A stretch of 64,000 bases of DNA. It comes from Paenibacillus senegalimassiliensis. Its GTDB lineage: Bacteria > Bacillota > Bacilli > Paenibacillales > Paenibacillaceae. Under the pieces are notes generated by a model. The model was not told the origin of the DNA. It saw only the letters and a program-made list of their open reading frames with translations, and made no database searches. The stretch covers positions 868,001-932,000 of the forward strand of contig NZ_LN909046.1 of the NCBI RefSeq assembly GCF_001486585.1. Direction: 5' to 3'. Shown piece after piece: positions 1 through 9,095 of the stretch. Each line of letters opens with the position of its first letter. Within the stretch, counting starts at the first letter, position 1. A program made the translations under genes and the position numbers.

Positions 1-80
1 ATAAATGTTAGTGTTCTTTTTGGGAACAGGAATTATTATATCTCGACTGATTTTAAAAAGCTAGTCTTTTTTTGAAAAAT

Positions 81-109
81 TTGCATCTGGAAACGAGAAG
101 TTTTATGTT
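81..109 (+). promoter_or_regulatory. Possible vegetative promoter of the SGNH hydrolase gene
   Basis: TTGCAT at 81-86, a 17-bp spacer and TATGTT at 104-109 lie about 60 bp before the first start codon. The spacing is ideal but both boxes are imperfect. Nothing else recognisable lies in bases 1-167. Confidence 0.4.
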
Positions 110-167
110 ATTTACATAAGTTGGAGAGTTTATTTAAATATGATGACGAAACAGGGGGAAGATTGAC

Positions 168-974
168 ATGAAGTCGGCATCCCGGATATGGAGGTTGGCG
201 GGGACTGTATCCGCCCTGTCTACCCTGTTATTGTTAGGTGGTTTTATTTATGCGGTCACTGATATTATGAATCCCTCGGCAGCCAAGGGAAGCTTGGAGG
301 TTCCTTCGGCACTAGAGGAGCATGAGACCCTGGCGGGAGCCTGGGATATGACGGTGATTGGAGACTCGCTAGCTAAAGGTACCGGCGACGACACGGGTAA
401 GGGCTTCGCGCGCCGCAGCGTGGAATTGCTTCAGGAACAAGGGCATGAGTCCAAGCTGATTAATAACCTGGGCATCAATGGGCTGGATACAGAGAAGCTG
501 CTATCCATGCTGGACGATCCAGGCGTGAGACATGCGCTTCAGCAGGCAGGAATCATCGTCTTATCGATCGGGGGCAACGATCTGTTTGATGGTACGGAGC
601 GCATGGCATCGAGTGAGCACATGCCTACCCCGGAAGAGATCGAGGAAGCGGTCTCTGTGCATTCGGAGCATTACCGTCAGATTGTGGCGGAGTTAAAGGA
701 GATTAATACGCAAGCGTTGCTGGTGTATGTCGGGTTGTATAATCCGTTTAGCGATTTGGAGGGAATCAAGGAGACGGGGAATGATGCCGTAGCCCGCTGG
801 AATCGGATGGCACAAGAGACTTTAAACGAATATGAAGGTACACTCATTGTGCCTACCTACGATTTATTTACACTAGGCCCGGTACGTTATTTGGCCAGTG
901 ATCATTTTCACCCTAACGCAGACGGATACCAAGCTATTGCAGAGCGGATGGTTCAGGGCTTGGCCCGTGAATAG
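168..974 (+). CDS. SGNH/GDSL-type hydrolase, membrane-anchored
   Basis: A 268-residue esterase/lipase of the SGNH hydrolase fold. A hydrophobic segment at residues 11-30 would anchor or export it, leaving the catalytic domain outside the membrane. The catalytic blocks are visible: GDS at 65-67 (nucleophile Ser67), GGND at 135-138 (oxyanion residues) and D-H-F-H at 245-248 (Asp/His of the triad), followed by PNADGY. The family hydrolyses ester bonds in lipids, acylated sugars or thioesters; the substrate cannot be told from sequence. The start follows a GGGGGAAG ribosome site. A GTG-initiated ABC ATPase gene begins 56 bp downstream, so the three genes may be co-transcribed, with the hydrolase possibly acting on exported or envelope lipids (inference). 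Confidence 0.85.
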   Translation: MKSASRIWRLAGTVSALSTLLLLGGFIYAVTDIMNPSAAKGSLEVPSALEEHETLAGAWDMTVIGDSLAKGTGDDTGKGFARRSVELLQEQGHESKLINNLGINGLDTEKLLSMLDDPGVRHALQQAGIIVLSIGGNDLFDGTERMASSEHMPTPEEIEEAVSVHSEHYRQIVAELKEINTQALLVYVGLYNPFSDLEGIKETGNDAVARWNRMAQETLNEYEGTLIVPTYDLFTLGPVRYLASDHFHPNADGYQAIAERMVQGLARE

Positions 975-1030
975 AGCAGATGGAATGAGCAGGTTCAGTC
1001 AGTCAGTACAGGACAAGGAGGGAGATTGCA

Positions 1031-1993
1031 GTGCCGGAGACAACCCCCGTGCTGGTAGTTCAGGGCTTGAAGAAGAAAATCGGCCGCAAGTGGATTGTAC
1101 ATGAGGTCGACTTTACAGTGAATGCGGGCGAAATCTTTGGATTTCTGGGACCCAACGGTGCCGGGAAAACAACGACAATCCGTATGCTGGTTAATTTGGT
1201 ACGTCCGACGGCGGGCAAGGTAGTTATTTGTGGTCATGATGTTCGGCAGGAACCGGAGCAAGCCTTGAGCTGCGTAGGTTCGATCGTTGAGAACCCGGAG
1301 GTCTACCCCTATCTGACCGGGCGTGAGAATCTGGAGCATTTCGCTCGTATGACACCGGGCATCCCGGCCGGACGCATTGCCGAGGTGGTACGTACGGTAG
1401 GTCTGGAAGGGCGAATCGACGATAAGGTCAAGACGTATTCCCTTGGTATGCGGCAGCGGCTTGGTATCGCCCAAGCGTTGCTTGGCCGCCCGAAGTTGCT
1501 GATCCTGGATGAGCCAACCAATGGGCTTGATCCCAAAGGCATTAAGGAAATGCGCACCTTCATTCGCCGTTTGGCGGAGGAAGGCATGGCTGTATTTGTC
1601 TCTAGTCATTTGTTAAGTGAAATTCAATTGCTTTGTGACCGAGTCGCCATCATCGGTCGTGGGCGGCTTCTTGCCGTGGGTGGCGTTCAGGAATTAATGG
1701 CAGGCAGTTCAAACGTTGTGGTGTGGGAATTGGAGCCGCGAGACCGTGGTGAAGCGCTGCTTCGGTCTGTGCCCGAGGTGCGTATTGTGGATGAGGTAGA
1801 CCGGGTGCTGGACGATTCTATAGTGGCAAGTATTCGTGGTGAGGCCCTGGTGACCCAGATGCCGTTTGAGCGGGTGGGTGAGTTAATCCCTCGGCTGGTG
1901 CAGGAAGGTGTCCGGGTGGGAGCGGTACAGAAGGTAAATCCGACGCTGGAGCAATTGTTCCTGGAGATGACGGAAGGTGAGAGCATTGAATAA
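1031..1993 (+). CDS. ABC transporter ATP-binding protein (ABC-2 type exporter)
   Basis: A 320-residue nucleotide-binding subunit. Walker A GPNGAGKT is at residues 40-47, the signature appears as YSLGMRQRL (about 136-144) and Walker B LLILDE at 156-161, followed by PTNGLD. A C-terminal extension of about 90 residues after the H-loop (SSHLLSE) is typical of BcrA/CcmA-type ATPases that drive ABC-2 exporters. Start is GTG, 6-7 bases after GGAGGGAG. The 3' end overlaps the permease gene, indicating translational coupling. Related systems export lantibiotics, bacitracin or lipids, or serve the cell envelope; the cargo is unknown here. Confidence 0.9.
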   Translation: MPETTPVLVVQGLKKKIGRKWIVHEVDFTVNAGEIFGFLGPNGAGKTTTIRMLVNLVRPTAGKVVICGHDVRQEPEQALSCVGSIVENPEVYPYLTGRENLEHFARMTPGIPAGRIAEVVRTVGLEGRIDDKVKTYSLGMRQRLGIAQALLGRPKLLILDEPTNGLDPKGIKEMRTFIRRLAEEGMAVFVSSHLLSEIQLLCDRVAIIGRGRLLAVGGVQELMAGSSNVVVWELEPRDRGEALLRSVPEVRIVDEVDRVLDDSIVASIRGEALVTQMPFERVGELIPRLVQEGVRVGAVQKVNPTLEQLFLEMTEGESIE

Positions 1994-2975
1994 CATTCTT
2001 CCTTTAGTAAAAAATGAAACGATCAAGATGATCAAGAAGAAGCGGTTCTATGTCATTTTGCTGGTGCTGATCGTGCTTGTGCCGATGTTTACCTATGCGC
2101 AGCTTAGGCAGGCCGAAGACAAGCGGGAGAAATTCGGTACCGATTGGCGGCGCGAGGTACAGCAGGCCATTACGGATAATCAAAATTCGCTGGGTAGTGA
2201 CCGGGTACCAGAGGAATGGAAGAAGTATCGTCGAATCTATATTCAGCAGATGAAATATTATCTGGAGCATGATGTTAATCCTCGCGAACCGGGTGGAGTT
2301 TCGTTTACCCGGGAATTTCTGGACAATGCAGCGACGTTGTTCATCCCGTTGCTAATTATGGGGATAGCGTCGGATATCGTATCCTCGGAGCGGACGAGTG
2401 GAACCATCAAGATGTTATTGACCCGGCCGATCAGGCGATGGAAGGTTCTGCTCAGCAAGCTGATTACATTGCAGATGTTCGTCTCACTGACCATCATTGC
2501 AACCTGTGTGATTTGCTACCTGATCTCCGGCTTGTTCTTCGGTTACAGCGGACTTAACCTGCCGGTGTTCACTGGATTCCAGTTGCAAGGAGCCGAGGTT
2601 GATATTTCGGGAGTACACGCGGTGCCTCAATGGCTGTACATCGTTATGCAGGCCGGGCTGATCTGGTTTGTCAGCGTGGTTGTGGCGTGCCTGGCGTTTA
2701 TGGTCTCTGTGCTTGTACGGAGCACCTCGGCCAGCATCGTCATTATGATGGCGGCGTTAATTGCAGGTAATATCCTGACAAATATGGCGGCTTCGTGGAC
2801 GAGTGCCAAATATTTATTTATGGTCAATCTGGGGCTAACCCACTATCTGGCGGGAACTCCGGCCCCGATTGAGGGCATGACGCTGGGATTTTCACTGATT
2901 GTACTGGCGGTATGGGGGGCTTGTTCACTACTCGTTTCATTCCTTGTCTTTACGAAACAAGACATCTTGAATTAA
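1977..2975 (+). CDS. ABC-2 type transporter permease
   Basis: An integral membrane protein of up to 332 residues and partner of the preceding ATPase. One hydrophobic helix lies near residues 23-42, then a soluble loop of roughly 80 residues, then about five helices (around 115-135, 165-190, 220-250, 250-272, 300-325). This one-plus-five layout with a large first extracytoplasmic loop is typical of ABC-2 permeases. The GTG start at 1977 overlaps the ATPase gene by 17 bp. A TTG at 1986 preceded by GGAAGGTGAG is an equally good start and would remove three residues. Confidence 0.88.
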   Translation: MRALNNILPLVKNETIKMIKKKRFYVILLVLIVLVPMFTYAQLRQAEDKREKFGTDWRREVQQAITDNQNSLGSDRVPEEWKKYRRIYIQQMKYYLEHDVNPREPGGVSFTREFLDNAATLFIPLLIMGIASDIVSSERTSGTIKMLLTRPIRRWKVLLSKLITLQMFVSLTIIATCVICYLISGLFFGYSGLNLPVFTGFQLQGAEVDISGVHAVPQWLYIVMQAGLIWFVSVVVACLAFMVSVLVRSTSASIVIMMAALIAGNILTNMAASWTSAKYLFMVNLGLTHYLAGTPAPIEGMTLGFSLIVLAVWGACSLLVSFLVFTKQDILN

Positions 2976-3064
2976 AATGGACAAAGGCACCAAAACATCT
3001 GTTTGCATTTTTTGATTACGATTTACCAAAAGACTACATAAAAGAGGTAAAAGGGGGAGCATGA

Positions 3065-5050
3065 ATGGCCGAACAAATCGATTTGTTCGAGGACGTACCC
3101 GGCACACGTTCCGGCAGCTCGTCTTCGGGTTACGACGCGGACGACATTCAAGTGCTCGAAGGGCTTGTCGCGGTACGCAAGCGGCCAGGGATGTACATTG
3201 GCAGTACGAGCTCGTCGGGACTACATCATCTGGTATGGGAGATCGTGGATAATGCCGTCGACGAGCACTTGGCAAGATACTGCTCCAAAATCGACATCTC
3301 GCTCAATAAGGACGGATCGGTCACCGTGATCGACAACGGCCGGGGGATTCCGACGGGGATGCACAAGACGGGCATCCCGACGCCTCAGGTGGTTTATACG
3401 ATATTGCATGCCGGCGGCAAGTTTGGCGGATCGGGTTATAAGAAATCCGGCGGTCTGCATGGCGTGGGCGCTTCGGTAACCAATGCCTTGTCTGAATGGT
3501 TGGAAGTTCAAATCTACCGGGACGGCAAGATTCACCGAATGCGCTTCGAATATTGGGTTGACGATCAAGGCCGTGAGCATGTAGGGGAACCGGTGACGGG
3601 ACTCGAAGTTATCGGCAATACGAACCGAACGGGTACGAAGGTGACGTTCAAGCCGGATGCTCGCGTGTTCACCAGTGGAATTGGACTGAATTATGATACA
3701 CTCGCGGAACGTTTACAGGAGATTGCTTTTCTGAATTCGGGCCTGAAGGTGACCTTGAAGGATGAGCGCTCCGACCGTTCTGACGAGTTTTTTTACGAGG
3801 GCGGAGCCAGTCAGTTCGTCGAGTTCCTGAACGACGGCAAGGACGTGCTGCACGAGGTCGTGCATTTCTACGCCGAGCGGGAGGATATTGAAGTCGAAGT
3901 GGCGCTCCAATATAATGCGGGTTACACGGAAACGCTCGCCTCTTTCGTTAACTCTATTCCGACACGGGGTGGGGGGACACATGAGACGGGTTTCAAGACG
4001 GCTTACACTCGGGCGATGAACGATTATGCCCGCAAGAACAGCATGATCAAGGAGAAGGACAAGAACCTGGAAGGCAATGACTTGCGCGAAGGAATGATGG
4101 CGGTCATCAGCGTGAAGATGTCCGAGGTGGAATTCGTCGGCCAGACCAAGGATCAGCTCGGCAGCGCCTCGGCACGTAGTGCAGTGGAATCGGTTGTCGG
4201 AGAGAAGATGGCCATCTTCCTTGAGGAGAATCCGCAGGTGGCGCAGACGCTGATCAAGAAAGCGGTACAAGCCTCCAAGGCACGTGAGGCAGCTCGTAAA
4301 GCCCGCGATGAAATGCGTACCGGCAAGAAGCGCAGCGAGAGCTCCAATCTTGGCGGCAAGCTGACGCCAGCACAGTCGAAGGATTATACGCGTACCGAGT
4401 TGTTCATCGTCGAAGGAGATTCGGCGGGAGGCTCGGCCAAGCAAGGACGGGATTCGAAGATTCAAGCGATCTTGCCACTCAAGGGTAAGCCGATGAATCC
4501 GGAGAAGGCCAAACTGGCTGACATCCTGAAGAATGATGAATATCGGGCAATTATTGCTGCTATTGGCGCGGGCATCGGGCCAGAATTCGCAGTGGAGGAC
4601 AGCAGTTACTCCAAGATCATTATCATGACCGATGCGGACACCGACGGAGCACATATTCAGGTACTGCTACTAACGTTCTTCTATCGTTATATGAAGCCGT
4701 TGATTGACGCCGGGAAGGTATATATCGCTCAGCCCCCTCTATACAAGATTGCCCGCCGTTCCGGCAAGCTGGAGACTGTGCGGTATGCCTGGACAGATGA
4801 GCAATTGCAGAACTACCTGAAGGAGTTCGGCAAGAACTTCGAGCTTCAGCGCTACAAGGGGCTTGGAGAGATGAACCCCGAGCAGTTGTGGGAGACGACG
4901 ATGAACCCCGAGACGCGGACGATGTTGCAGGTACAGATCGAAGATGCTGCCAAGGCCGAACGCCGTGTGTCTACGCTGATGGGAGACAAGGTTGATCCGC
5001 GCAAGCGCTGGATTGTGGAGAACGTGGATTTCACGGAGTTTGAGGAATAG
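3065..5050 (+). CDS. parE: DNA topoisomerase IV subunit B (ParE)
   Basis: ATPase subunit of topoisomerase IV, which decatenates sister chromosomes and relaxes supercoils together with ParC. The 661 residues contain a GHKL ATPase domain (W-E-I-V-D-N-A around 58-64, and GGLHGVGAS), a transducer domain, a TOPRIM domain with EGDSAGGSAKQGRD near 450 and DADTDG near 523, and a C-terminal region with YKGLGEMN near 597. It could be confused with GyrB, but the PLKGKPMNPEKAKLADI stretch and the immediate ParC-type neighbour favour ParE. The ATG at 3065 follows AAAGGGGGAG; another ATG four bases earlier is out of frame. parC begins 13 bp after the stop. Confidence 0.93.
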   Translation: MAEQIDLFEDVPGTRSGSSSSGYDADDIQVLEGLVAVRKRPGMYIGSTSSSGLHHLVWEIVDNAVDEHLARYCSKIDISLNKDGSVTVIDNGRGIPTGMHKTGIPTPQVVYTILHAGGKFGGSGYKKSGGLHGVGASVTNALSEWLEVQIYRDGKIHRMRFEYWVDDQGREHVGEPVTGLEVIGNTNRTGTKVTFKPDARVFTSGIGLNYDTLAERLQEIAFLNSGLKVTLKDERSDRSDEFFYEGGASQFVEFLNDGKDVLHEVVHFYAEREDIEVEVALQYNAGYTETLASFVNSIPTRGGGTHETGFKTAYTRAMNDYARKNSMIKEKDKNLEGNDLREGMMAVISVKMSEVEFVGQTKDQLGSASARSAVESVVGEKMAIFLEENPQVAQTLIKKAVQASKAREAARKARDEMRTGKKRSESSNLGGKLTPAQSKDYTRTELFIVEGDSAGGSAKQGRDSKIQAILPLKGKPMNPEKAKLADILKNDEYRAIIAAIGAGIGPEFAVEDSSYSKIIIMTDADTDGAHIQVLLLTFFYRYMKPLIDAGKVYIAQPPLYKIARRSGKLETVRYAWTDEQLQNYLKEFGKNFELQRYKGLGEMNPEQLWETTMNPETRTMLQVQIEDAAKAERRVSTLMGDKVDPRKRWIVENVDFTEFEE

Positions 5051-5063
5051 AAGGTGAATTGAT

Positions 5064-7496
5064 GTGAGCATGCTGGAAAACTTTTTGCCGGCGTTTTTGG
5101 AAGAGGTGGTTGGTGACCGCTTCGGCCGGTATTCCAAGTATATTATTCAGGACCGGGCCATTCCCGATGTACGCGACGGGCTAAAGCCGGTGCAACGGCG
5201 GATTCTATATGCTATGTACGACTCCGGCAATACGCCGGACAAGCCTTACCGCAAATCGGCCAAGACTGTGGGGGACGTCATGGGGAACTACCATCCCCAT
5301 GGTGACTCCTCCATCTATGAAGGCATGGTCCGTATGGCACAGCCATGGAAGATGGGGCATGTGCTGGTTGATGGTCATGGCAACTGGGGCTCGCAGGATG
5401 ATGACCCGGCTGCAGCTATGCGTTATACGGAAGCGCGCTTGTCACCTATTGCAATGGAACTGTTGCGCGATATCGAGAAGCGTACTGTCCCGTTCAAGGA
5501 CAATTTCGATAATACGGCGAAGGAGCCGGTAGTATTGCCGTCGCGTTATCCCAATCTGCTAGTGAACGGGGTCAGCGGGATCTCGGCCGGCTTTGCGACG
5601 GAGATTCCGACGCATAACCTGCGTGAGGTCATTGATGCCTGCATTGCGCTGATGGAGAAGCCGGAGATGACGCTGGAGGAGATCCGCCTGTTCATCAAGG
5701 GACCGGATTTCCCGACCGGAGGCATCATCATGGGCGAGGAAGGCATCCAGGAGGCTTACTCTACTGGTAAAGGGCGCATTTATGTACGCTCCAAGACGGA
5801 GATTGAGACGCTTCGCGGAGGCAAGCAGCAGATTGTCGTCACGGAAATCCCGTTCCAGGTGGTCAAATCTCGGCTGGTGACGGCGATGGAAAACATCCGT
5901 CTGGAGAAAAAGGTGGACGGCATTGCCGAGGTTCGGGATGAGAGCGGACGGAATGGACTTCGGATTGTCGTTGAGCTCAAGAAGGATGCGGATGCCCAAG
6001 GAATTTTGGCTTATTTACTAAAGAAGACTGATCTTCAGGTAACGTACAATTTCAACATGGTGGCCATCGTGAACAAGGCACCGCGCCAGCTTGGCCTCAA
6101 GCCTATGCTGGATGCCTACATTGCTCACCAACGGGAAATTGTCACCTTCCGGACGCAATATGAGCTGGAGAAGCTGGAGGATCGGGCTCATGTTCTGGAA
6201 GGGCTGGTCAAGGCCCTCAATATTCTGGATGAAGTCATTGATGCCATCAAAGCCTCCAAGAACCGTCAGGATGCGCAAAATAATCTGCAATGGATGTTCG
6301 GCTTCACCGAGCGACAGGCCGATGCCATCTTGACGTTGCAGCTATACCGTTTGACCAACTTGGAAATTGTGACTCTGCAAAAAGAGCTGGACGAAATTCA
6401 GAAGAAGATTACGGTTCTGCGCGGCATTCTGGAGAGTGACAAGAAGTTGATTGCTCTGATTAAGAAAGAGCTGCTGGAAATCCGCGAGAAATACGGGATC
6501 GACCGTCGTTCGCTGATTCAGGACGAGGTAGAGGAACTGAAGGTCAATCTGGAAGTGCTGGTTGCTCAGGAGGATGTGCTGGTCACGATTTCTCGTGAGG
6601 GGTACATCAAGCGCACAGGGATGCTGTCCTTTACCCGCTCCGGTGGGGAACGGGACGGCTCGGGAGTGAAGGAAGGCGACTACATCAAGCATTTGTTCGA
6701 AGTGGATACGTTGCAGAACTTGCTCATCTTCACCCAACGCGGACAGTACTTCCTCTTGCCGGTGCATCAAATTCCAGAGTTCAAGTGGAAGGATAACGGT
6801 ACGGCTATCGTTAACGTCATCCCGCTTGCCAAGGAAGATCGTATCGTCAGTGTCATCGCTCTCAAGAGCTTCGATGACGCGCGTAGTCTGGTGTTCGTGA
6901 CGAAGCGGGGACAGGTTAAGCGGACGGAGCTGAAGGAGTACGAGACCAAGCGCACCGGAGCTGTAGCAGCTTGCAAGGTAGGGGCGGAAGATGAAGTGCT
7001 TAGCGTATCTCCTAGTGAGAACAAGCAGGACATTTTGCTGTTGACCAAGCAGGGGATGACGATTCGGTTTGCAGAGAATGAGGTCAATCCGATGGGCCGG
7101 GTATCCGCCGGGGTACGTGGCATTAACCTGAAGGATGAGGATGAGATCGTGTCCGCCTTGTGGGTCGAGGGCGAGGAGGGTGAAATTCTCGTGCTGTCCG
7201 ATCTCGGCTACGGCAAACGTAGCTTGCTGCTGGATTATACGTTGCAGAGCCGTGGAGGCAAGGGGCTCCAGACGTTTGAATTCAAGGAAGGCAAGCGTGT
7301 TAAGCCAAATGGCAGCCGCTTGATTGGCGGAATTCATTGCAAGGAGCCCATCACGCTTGAGGTTGTGACCCGTGAAGGGCACACCCATAACTTCAGTACC
7401 GAATCAGCACCGCTGGCTGAGCGGAAATCCATTGGCAAGGTGCTGGTACCTGTAGACAAAAATGATGAGATCATCGACCTCATCGTCAAAGAATAG
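5064..7496 (+). CDS. parC: DNA topoisomerase IV subunit A (ParC)
   Basis: Breakage-reunion subunit of topoisomerase IV, 810 residues. The winged-helix/tower core carries the active-site tyrosine in [10 protein letters not shown] (about residue 121), just after [17 protein letters not shown], the quinolone-resistance-determining region. The C-terminal third (about 500-800) is the beta-pinwheel DNA-wrapping domain, with repeats of the form G-x-x-K/R-R-T (YIKRTG, QVKRTE). The GTG start at 5064 lies 6 bases after AAGGTGA; an in-frame ATG at 5070 is an alternative. The gene is followed by a good terminator, so parE-parC form a two-gene unit. Confidence 0.94.
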   Translation: MSMLENFLPAFLEEVVGDRFGRYSKYIIQDRAIPDVRDGLKPVQRRILYAMYDSGNTPDKPYRKSAKTVGDVMGNYHPHGDSSIYEGMVRMAQPWKMGHVLVDGHGNWGSQDDDPAAAMRYTEARLSPIAMELLRDIEKRTVPFKDNFDNTAKEPVVLPSRYPNLLVNGVSGISAGFATEIPTHNLREVIDACIALMEKPEMTLEEIRLFIKGPDFPTGGIIMGEEGIQEAYSTGKGRIYVRSKTEIETLRGGKQQIVVTEIPFQVVKSRLVTAMENIRLEKKVDGIAEVRDESGRNGLRIVVELKKDADAQGILAYLLKKTDLQVTYNFNMVAIVNKAPRQLGLKPMLDAYIAHQREIVTFRTQYELEKLEDRAHVLEGLVKALNILDEVIDAIKASKNRQDAQNNLQWMFGFTERQADAILTLQLYRLTNLEIVTLQKELDEIQKKITVLRGILESDKKLIALIKKELLEIREKYGIDRRSLIQDEVEELKVNLEVLVAQEDVLVTISREGYIKRTGMLSFTRSGGERDGSGVKEGDYIKHLFEVDTLQNLLIFTQRGQYFLLPVHQIPEFKWKDNGTAIVNVIPLAKEDRIVSVIALKSFDDARSLVFVTKRGQVKRTELKEYETKRTGAVAACKVGAEDEVLSVSPSENKQDILLLTKQGMTIRFAENEVNPMGRVSAGVRGINLKDEDEIVSALWVEGEEGEILVLSDLGYGKRSLLLDYTLQSRGGKGLQTFEFKEGKRVKPNGSRLIGGIHCKEPITLEVVTREGHTHNFSTESAPLAERKSIGKVLVPVDKNDEIIDLIVKE

Positions 7497-7510
7497 CCCG
7501 ATTAAAGTTA

Positions 7511-7562
7511 GAGGATGTCCTGAAAATCATCGTAGATGACCAAGGGATATCCTCTTTATTTT
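7511..7562 (+). terminator. Rho-independent terminator after parC
   Basis: Arms 7511-7520 and 7545-7554 (GAGGATGTCC pairing with GGATATCCTC, one G-U) enclose a loop that holds a smaller TCATC/GATGA hairpin. TTTATTTT follows. Confidence 0.8.
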
Positions 7563-7590
7563 GCTAAACAAAAAAACAGAAAGTAATGAA

Positions 7591-7619
7591 TTGACAAAGT
7601 AAAATCATTCATTTATAAT
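7591..7619 (+). promoter_or_regulatory. Near-consensus SigA promoter of the NAD operon
   Basis: TTGACA at 7591-7596 and TATAAT at 7614-7619 are both perfect hexamers with a 17-bp spacer. The predicted start point near 7626 lies inside the palindrome at 7625-7639. This is the strongest promoter-like sequence I found in the window, so the operon probably needs a repressor. Confidence 0.88.
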
Positions 7620-7624
7620 AACAA

Positions 7625-7639
7625 TTAACAAAGTGTTAA
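7625..7639. promoter_or_regulatory. Perfect palindrome over the NAD operon start point (candidate NrtR operator)
   Basis: TTAACA-AAG-TGTTAA is a 6-3-6 perfect inverted repeat directly after the -10 box. A further TGTTAA half-site begins at 7640. Its position would allow repression by the Nudix/winged-helix protein encoded first in the operon; assignment to that regulator is inference. Confidence 0.55.
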
Positions 7640-7674
7640 ATGTTAAGTTTGTTAGCGGAAAGGATGTAACCTAC

Positions 7675-8448
7675 GTGTCCAATGAACAGGCATTGCAGCA
7701 ATATGATGTGAAAAAGTATAGAACGCCAGACGGTTATACTTCAGATATTGCGGTGTTCACGATTGTTTCCTCACATCAGGAATTTAAGCCTCCCGTCATG
7801 GATTTAAAGTTGATGCTCATTCAGCGTAGTATGACGGATAGTGAAGGCAGACCTAATATGGAAGCAGGAAAATGGGCTTTGCCAGGGGGATTTGTTAATC
7901 CTGATGAAACGGCATATGAATCCGCTAGACGTGAGCTAATGGAGGAGACCGGGGTTAAAGATATTCACCTCAAGCATTATGGGGTATATGATACTCCGGG
8001 GCGTGATCCAAGAGGTTGGATCATTACTAACGCACATTATGCGATTGTGCCAGAACATCAGCTACAGGAGCGTAAGGCAAATGATGATGCGAGTGAGGTC
8101 GAATTGTTCTCGGTTAAAGATGTGCTGCAGCTAGACCTTGCTTTTGATCATAGAATCATTATTGAAGATGCCATTGCAGTCATTACACGTGAGCTACTAG
8201 AGACAACGGTAGCACAATCCTTTTTGCCAGAACAATTTACGTATTCAGAATTACAGGCTTTACTGCTCACGGTGAGTGATGATTCAGCCATTACTCTTGA
8301 TGCAGCATTTGCGAGAAAAATTAAATCCTTACCTTTTATTGAAGAGGTTAAAGGAGAGAAAACAACAAGAACCTCTAAGAAGCCAACACAACTGTATCGG
8401 TTTGTGGATGTACCGGTCAACCACTCGATTTATCATAACAAACGGTAG
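7675..8448 (+). CDS. Nudix hydrolase / NrtR-like regulator of NAD metabolism
   Basis: A 257-residue protein with an N-terminal Nudix domain and about 100 C-terminal residues that look like the winged-helix domain of NrtR-type regulators (basic, ending TQLYRFVDVPVNHSIY). The Nudix box (roughly residues 70-93) fits GX5EX7REUXEEXGU exactly, so ADP-ribose or a related nucleotide could be bound and perhaps hydrolysed. In the known NrtR family the Nudix domain senses ADP-ribose and the C-terminal domain binds operators of NAD genes. It heads an operon of four NAD enzymes, which strongly supports that role. The GTG at 7675 follows GGAAAGG; the upstream GTG at 7633 lies inside the palindrome and has no ribosome site. 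Confidence 0.8.
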   Translation: MSNEQALQQYDVKKYRTPDGYTSDIAVFTIVSSHQEFKPPVMDLKLMLIQRSMTDSEGRPNMEAGKWALPGGFVNPDETAYESARRELMEETGVKDIHLKHYGVYDTPGRDPRGWIITNAHYAIVPEHQLQERKANDDASEVELFSVKDVLQLDLAFDHRIIIEDAIAVITRELLETTVAQSFLPEQFTYSELQALLLTVSDDSAITLDAAFARKIKSLPFIEEVKGEKTTRTSKKPTQLYRFVDVPVNHSIYHNKR

Positions 8449-8489
8449 TAAAATCAATTTTATATAAACAGGGTTGAGGAGGAATCACT

Positions 8490-9068
8490 ATGAATACAAA
8501 CATGGAGAACAACACGGGGAAAAGGCAAGGCTTAATCAATATCGATTATACGAATGACTTTGTGGCTACGGATGGGGCGTTAACTTGTGGAGAGCCGGGG
8601 CAAGCCATTGAGAATACGATTGTAGCCATTACCAAGCAGTTCATCGAACGTGGTGATTATGTTGTATTTGCCATTGATTTGCATAAGCAGGGGGATGAAT
8701 TGCATCCAGAAACTAAGCTGTTTCCTCCTCACAACCTTGTAGGTACAAGTGGACGTCATTTGTATGGTGAACTACAGACAGTGTACGATGGTAACCGTGA
8801 TAACGAGAATGTATACTGGATGGATAAGACGAGATACAGTGCGTTCGCTGGGACGGATTTAGAGCTAAGACTACGTGAGCGTAAAATTGAAGTATTGCAT
8901 TTAGTGGGGGTATGTAGTGATATTTGTGTATTGCATACTGCGGTAGATGCTTATAATAAAGGCTTCCAGATTGTGATTCATGAAGGAGCTATTGCAAGCT
9001 TTGACGCAGAAGGTCACGCGTGGGCTTTACGTCATTTCAAAGGCTCTTTAGGCGCCGAGATCAGATAA
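8490..9068 (+). CDS. pncA: Nicotinamidase-like cysteine hydrolase (isochorismatase family)
   Basis: A 192-residue cytoplasmic amidohydrolase expected to convert nicotinamide to nicotinate and ammonia. The catalytic triad is readable: Asp in NIDYTNDF near residue 20, Lys in MDKTRYSAF near 112, and the nucleophilic Cys in GVCSDICV near 147. Metal-binding residues of the family lie around D-L-H-K and F-P-P-H. The ATG follows a strong GAGGAGGAA site. It stands second in the NAD operon, 27 bases before the start of the phosphoribosyltransferase gene that uses its product. Other isochorismatase-family activities are possible but unlikely in this context. Confidence 0.87.
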   Translation: MNTNMENNTGKRQGLINIDYTNDFVATDGALTCGEPGQAIENTIVAITKQFIERGDYVVFAIDLHKQGDELHPETKLFPPHNLVGTSGRHLYGELQTVYDGNRDNENVYWMDKTRYSAFAGTDLELRLRERKIEVLHLVGVCSDICVLHTAVDAYNKGFQIVIHEGAIASFDAEGHAWALRHFKGSLGAEIR

Positions 9069-9095
9069 GACAAGATGAAGAAGGAGCAACCCAAG

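Noticed and set aside
3713..4654. 313-codon open frame antisense to parE
   Set aside because: Lies wholly within the conserved parE frame and matches nothing recognisable.
3065..5050. Calling this gene gyrB
   Set aside because: The neighbour is a ParC-type subunit directly downstream, and gyrB is normally beside recF/dnaN; sequence details also favour ParE.
6342..7388. 348-codon open frame antisense to parC
   Set aside because: Shadow of the GC-skewed parC codons; low-complexity Leu/Gln/Arg/His sequence without motifs or a start site.
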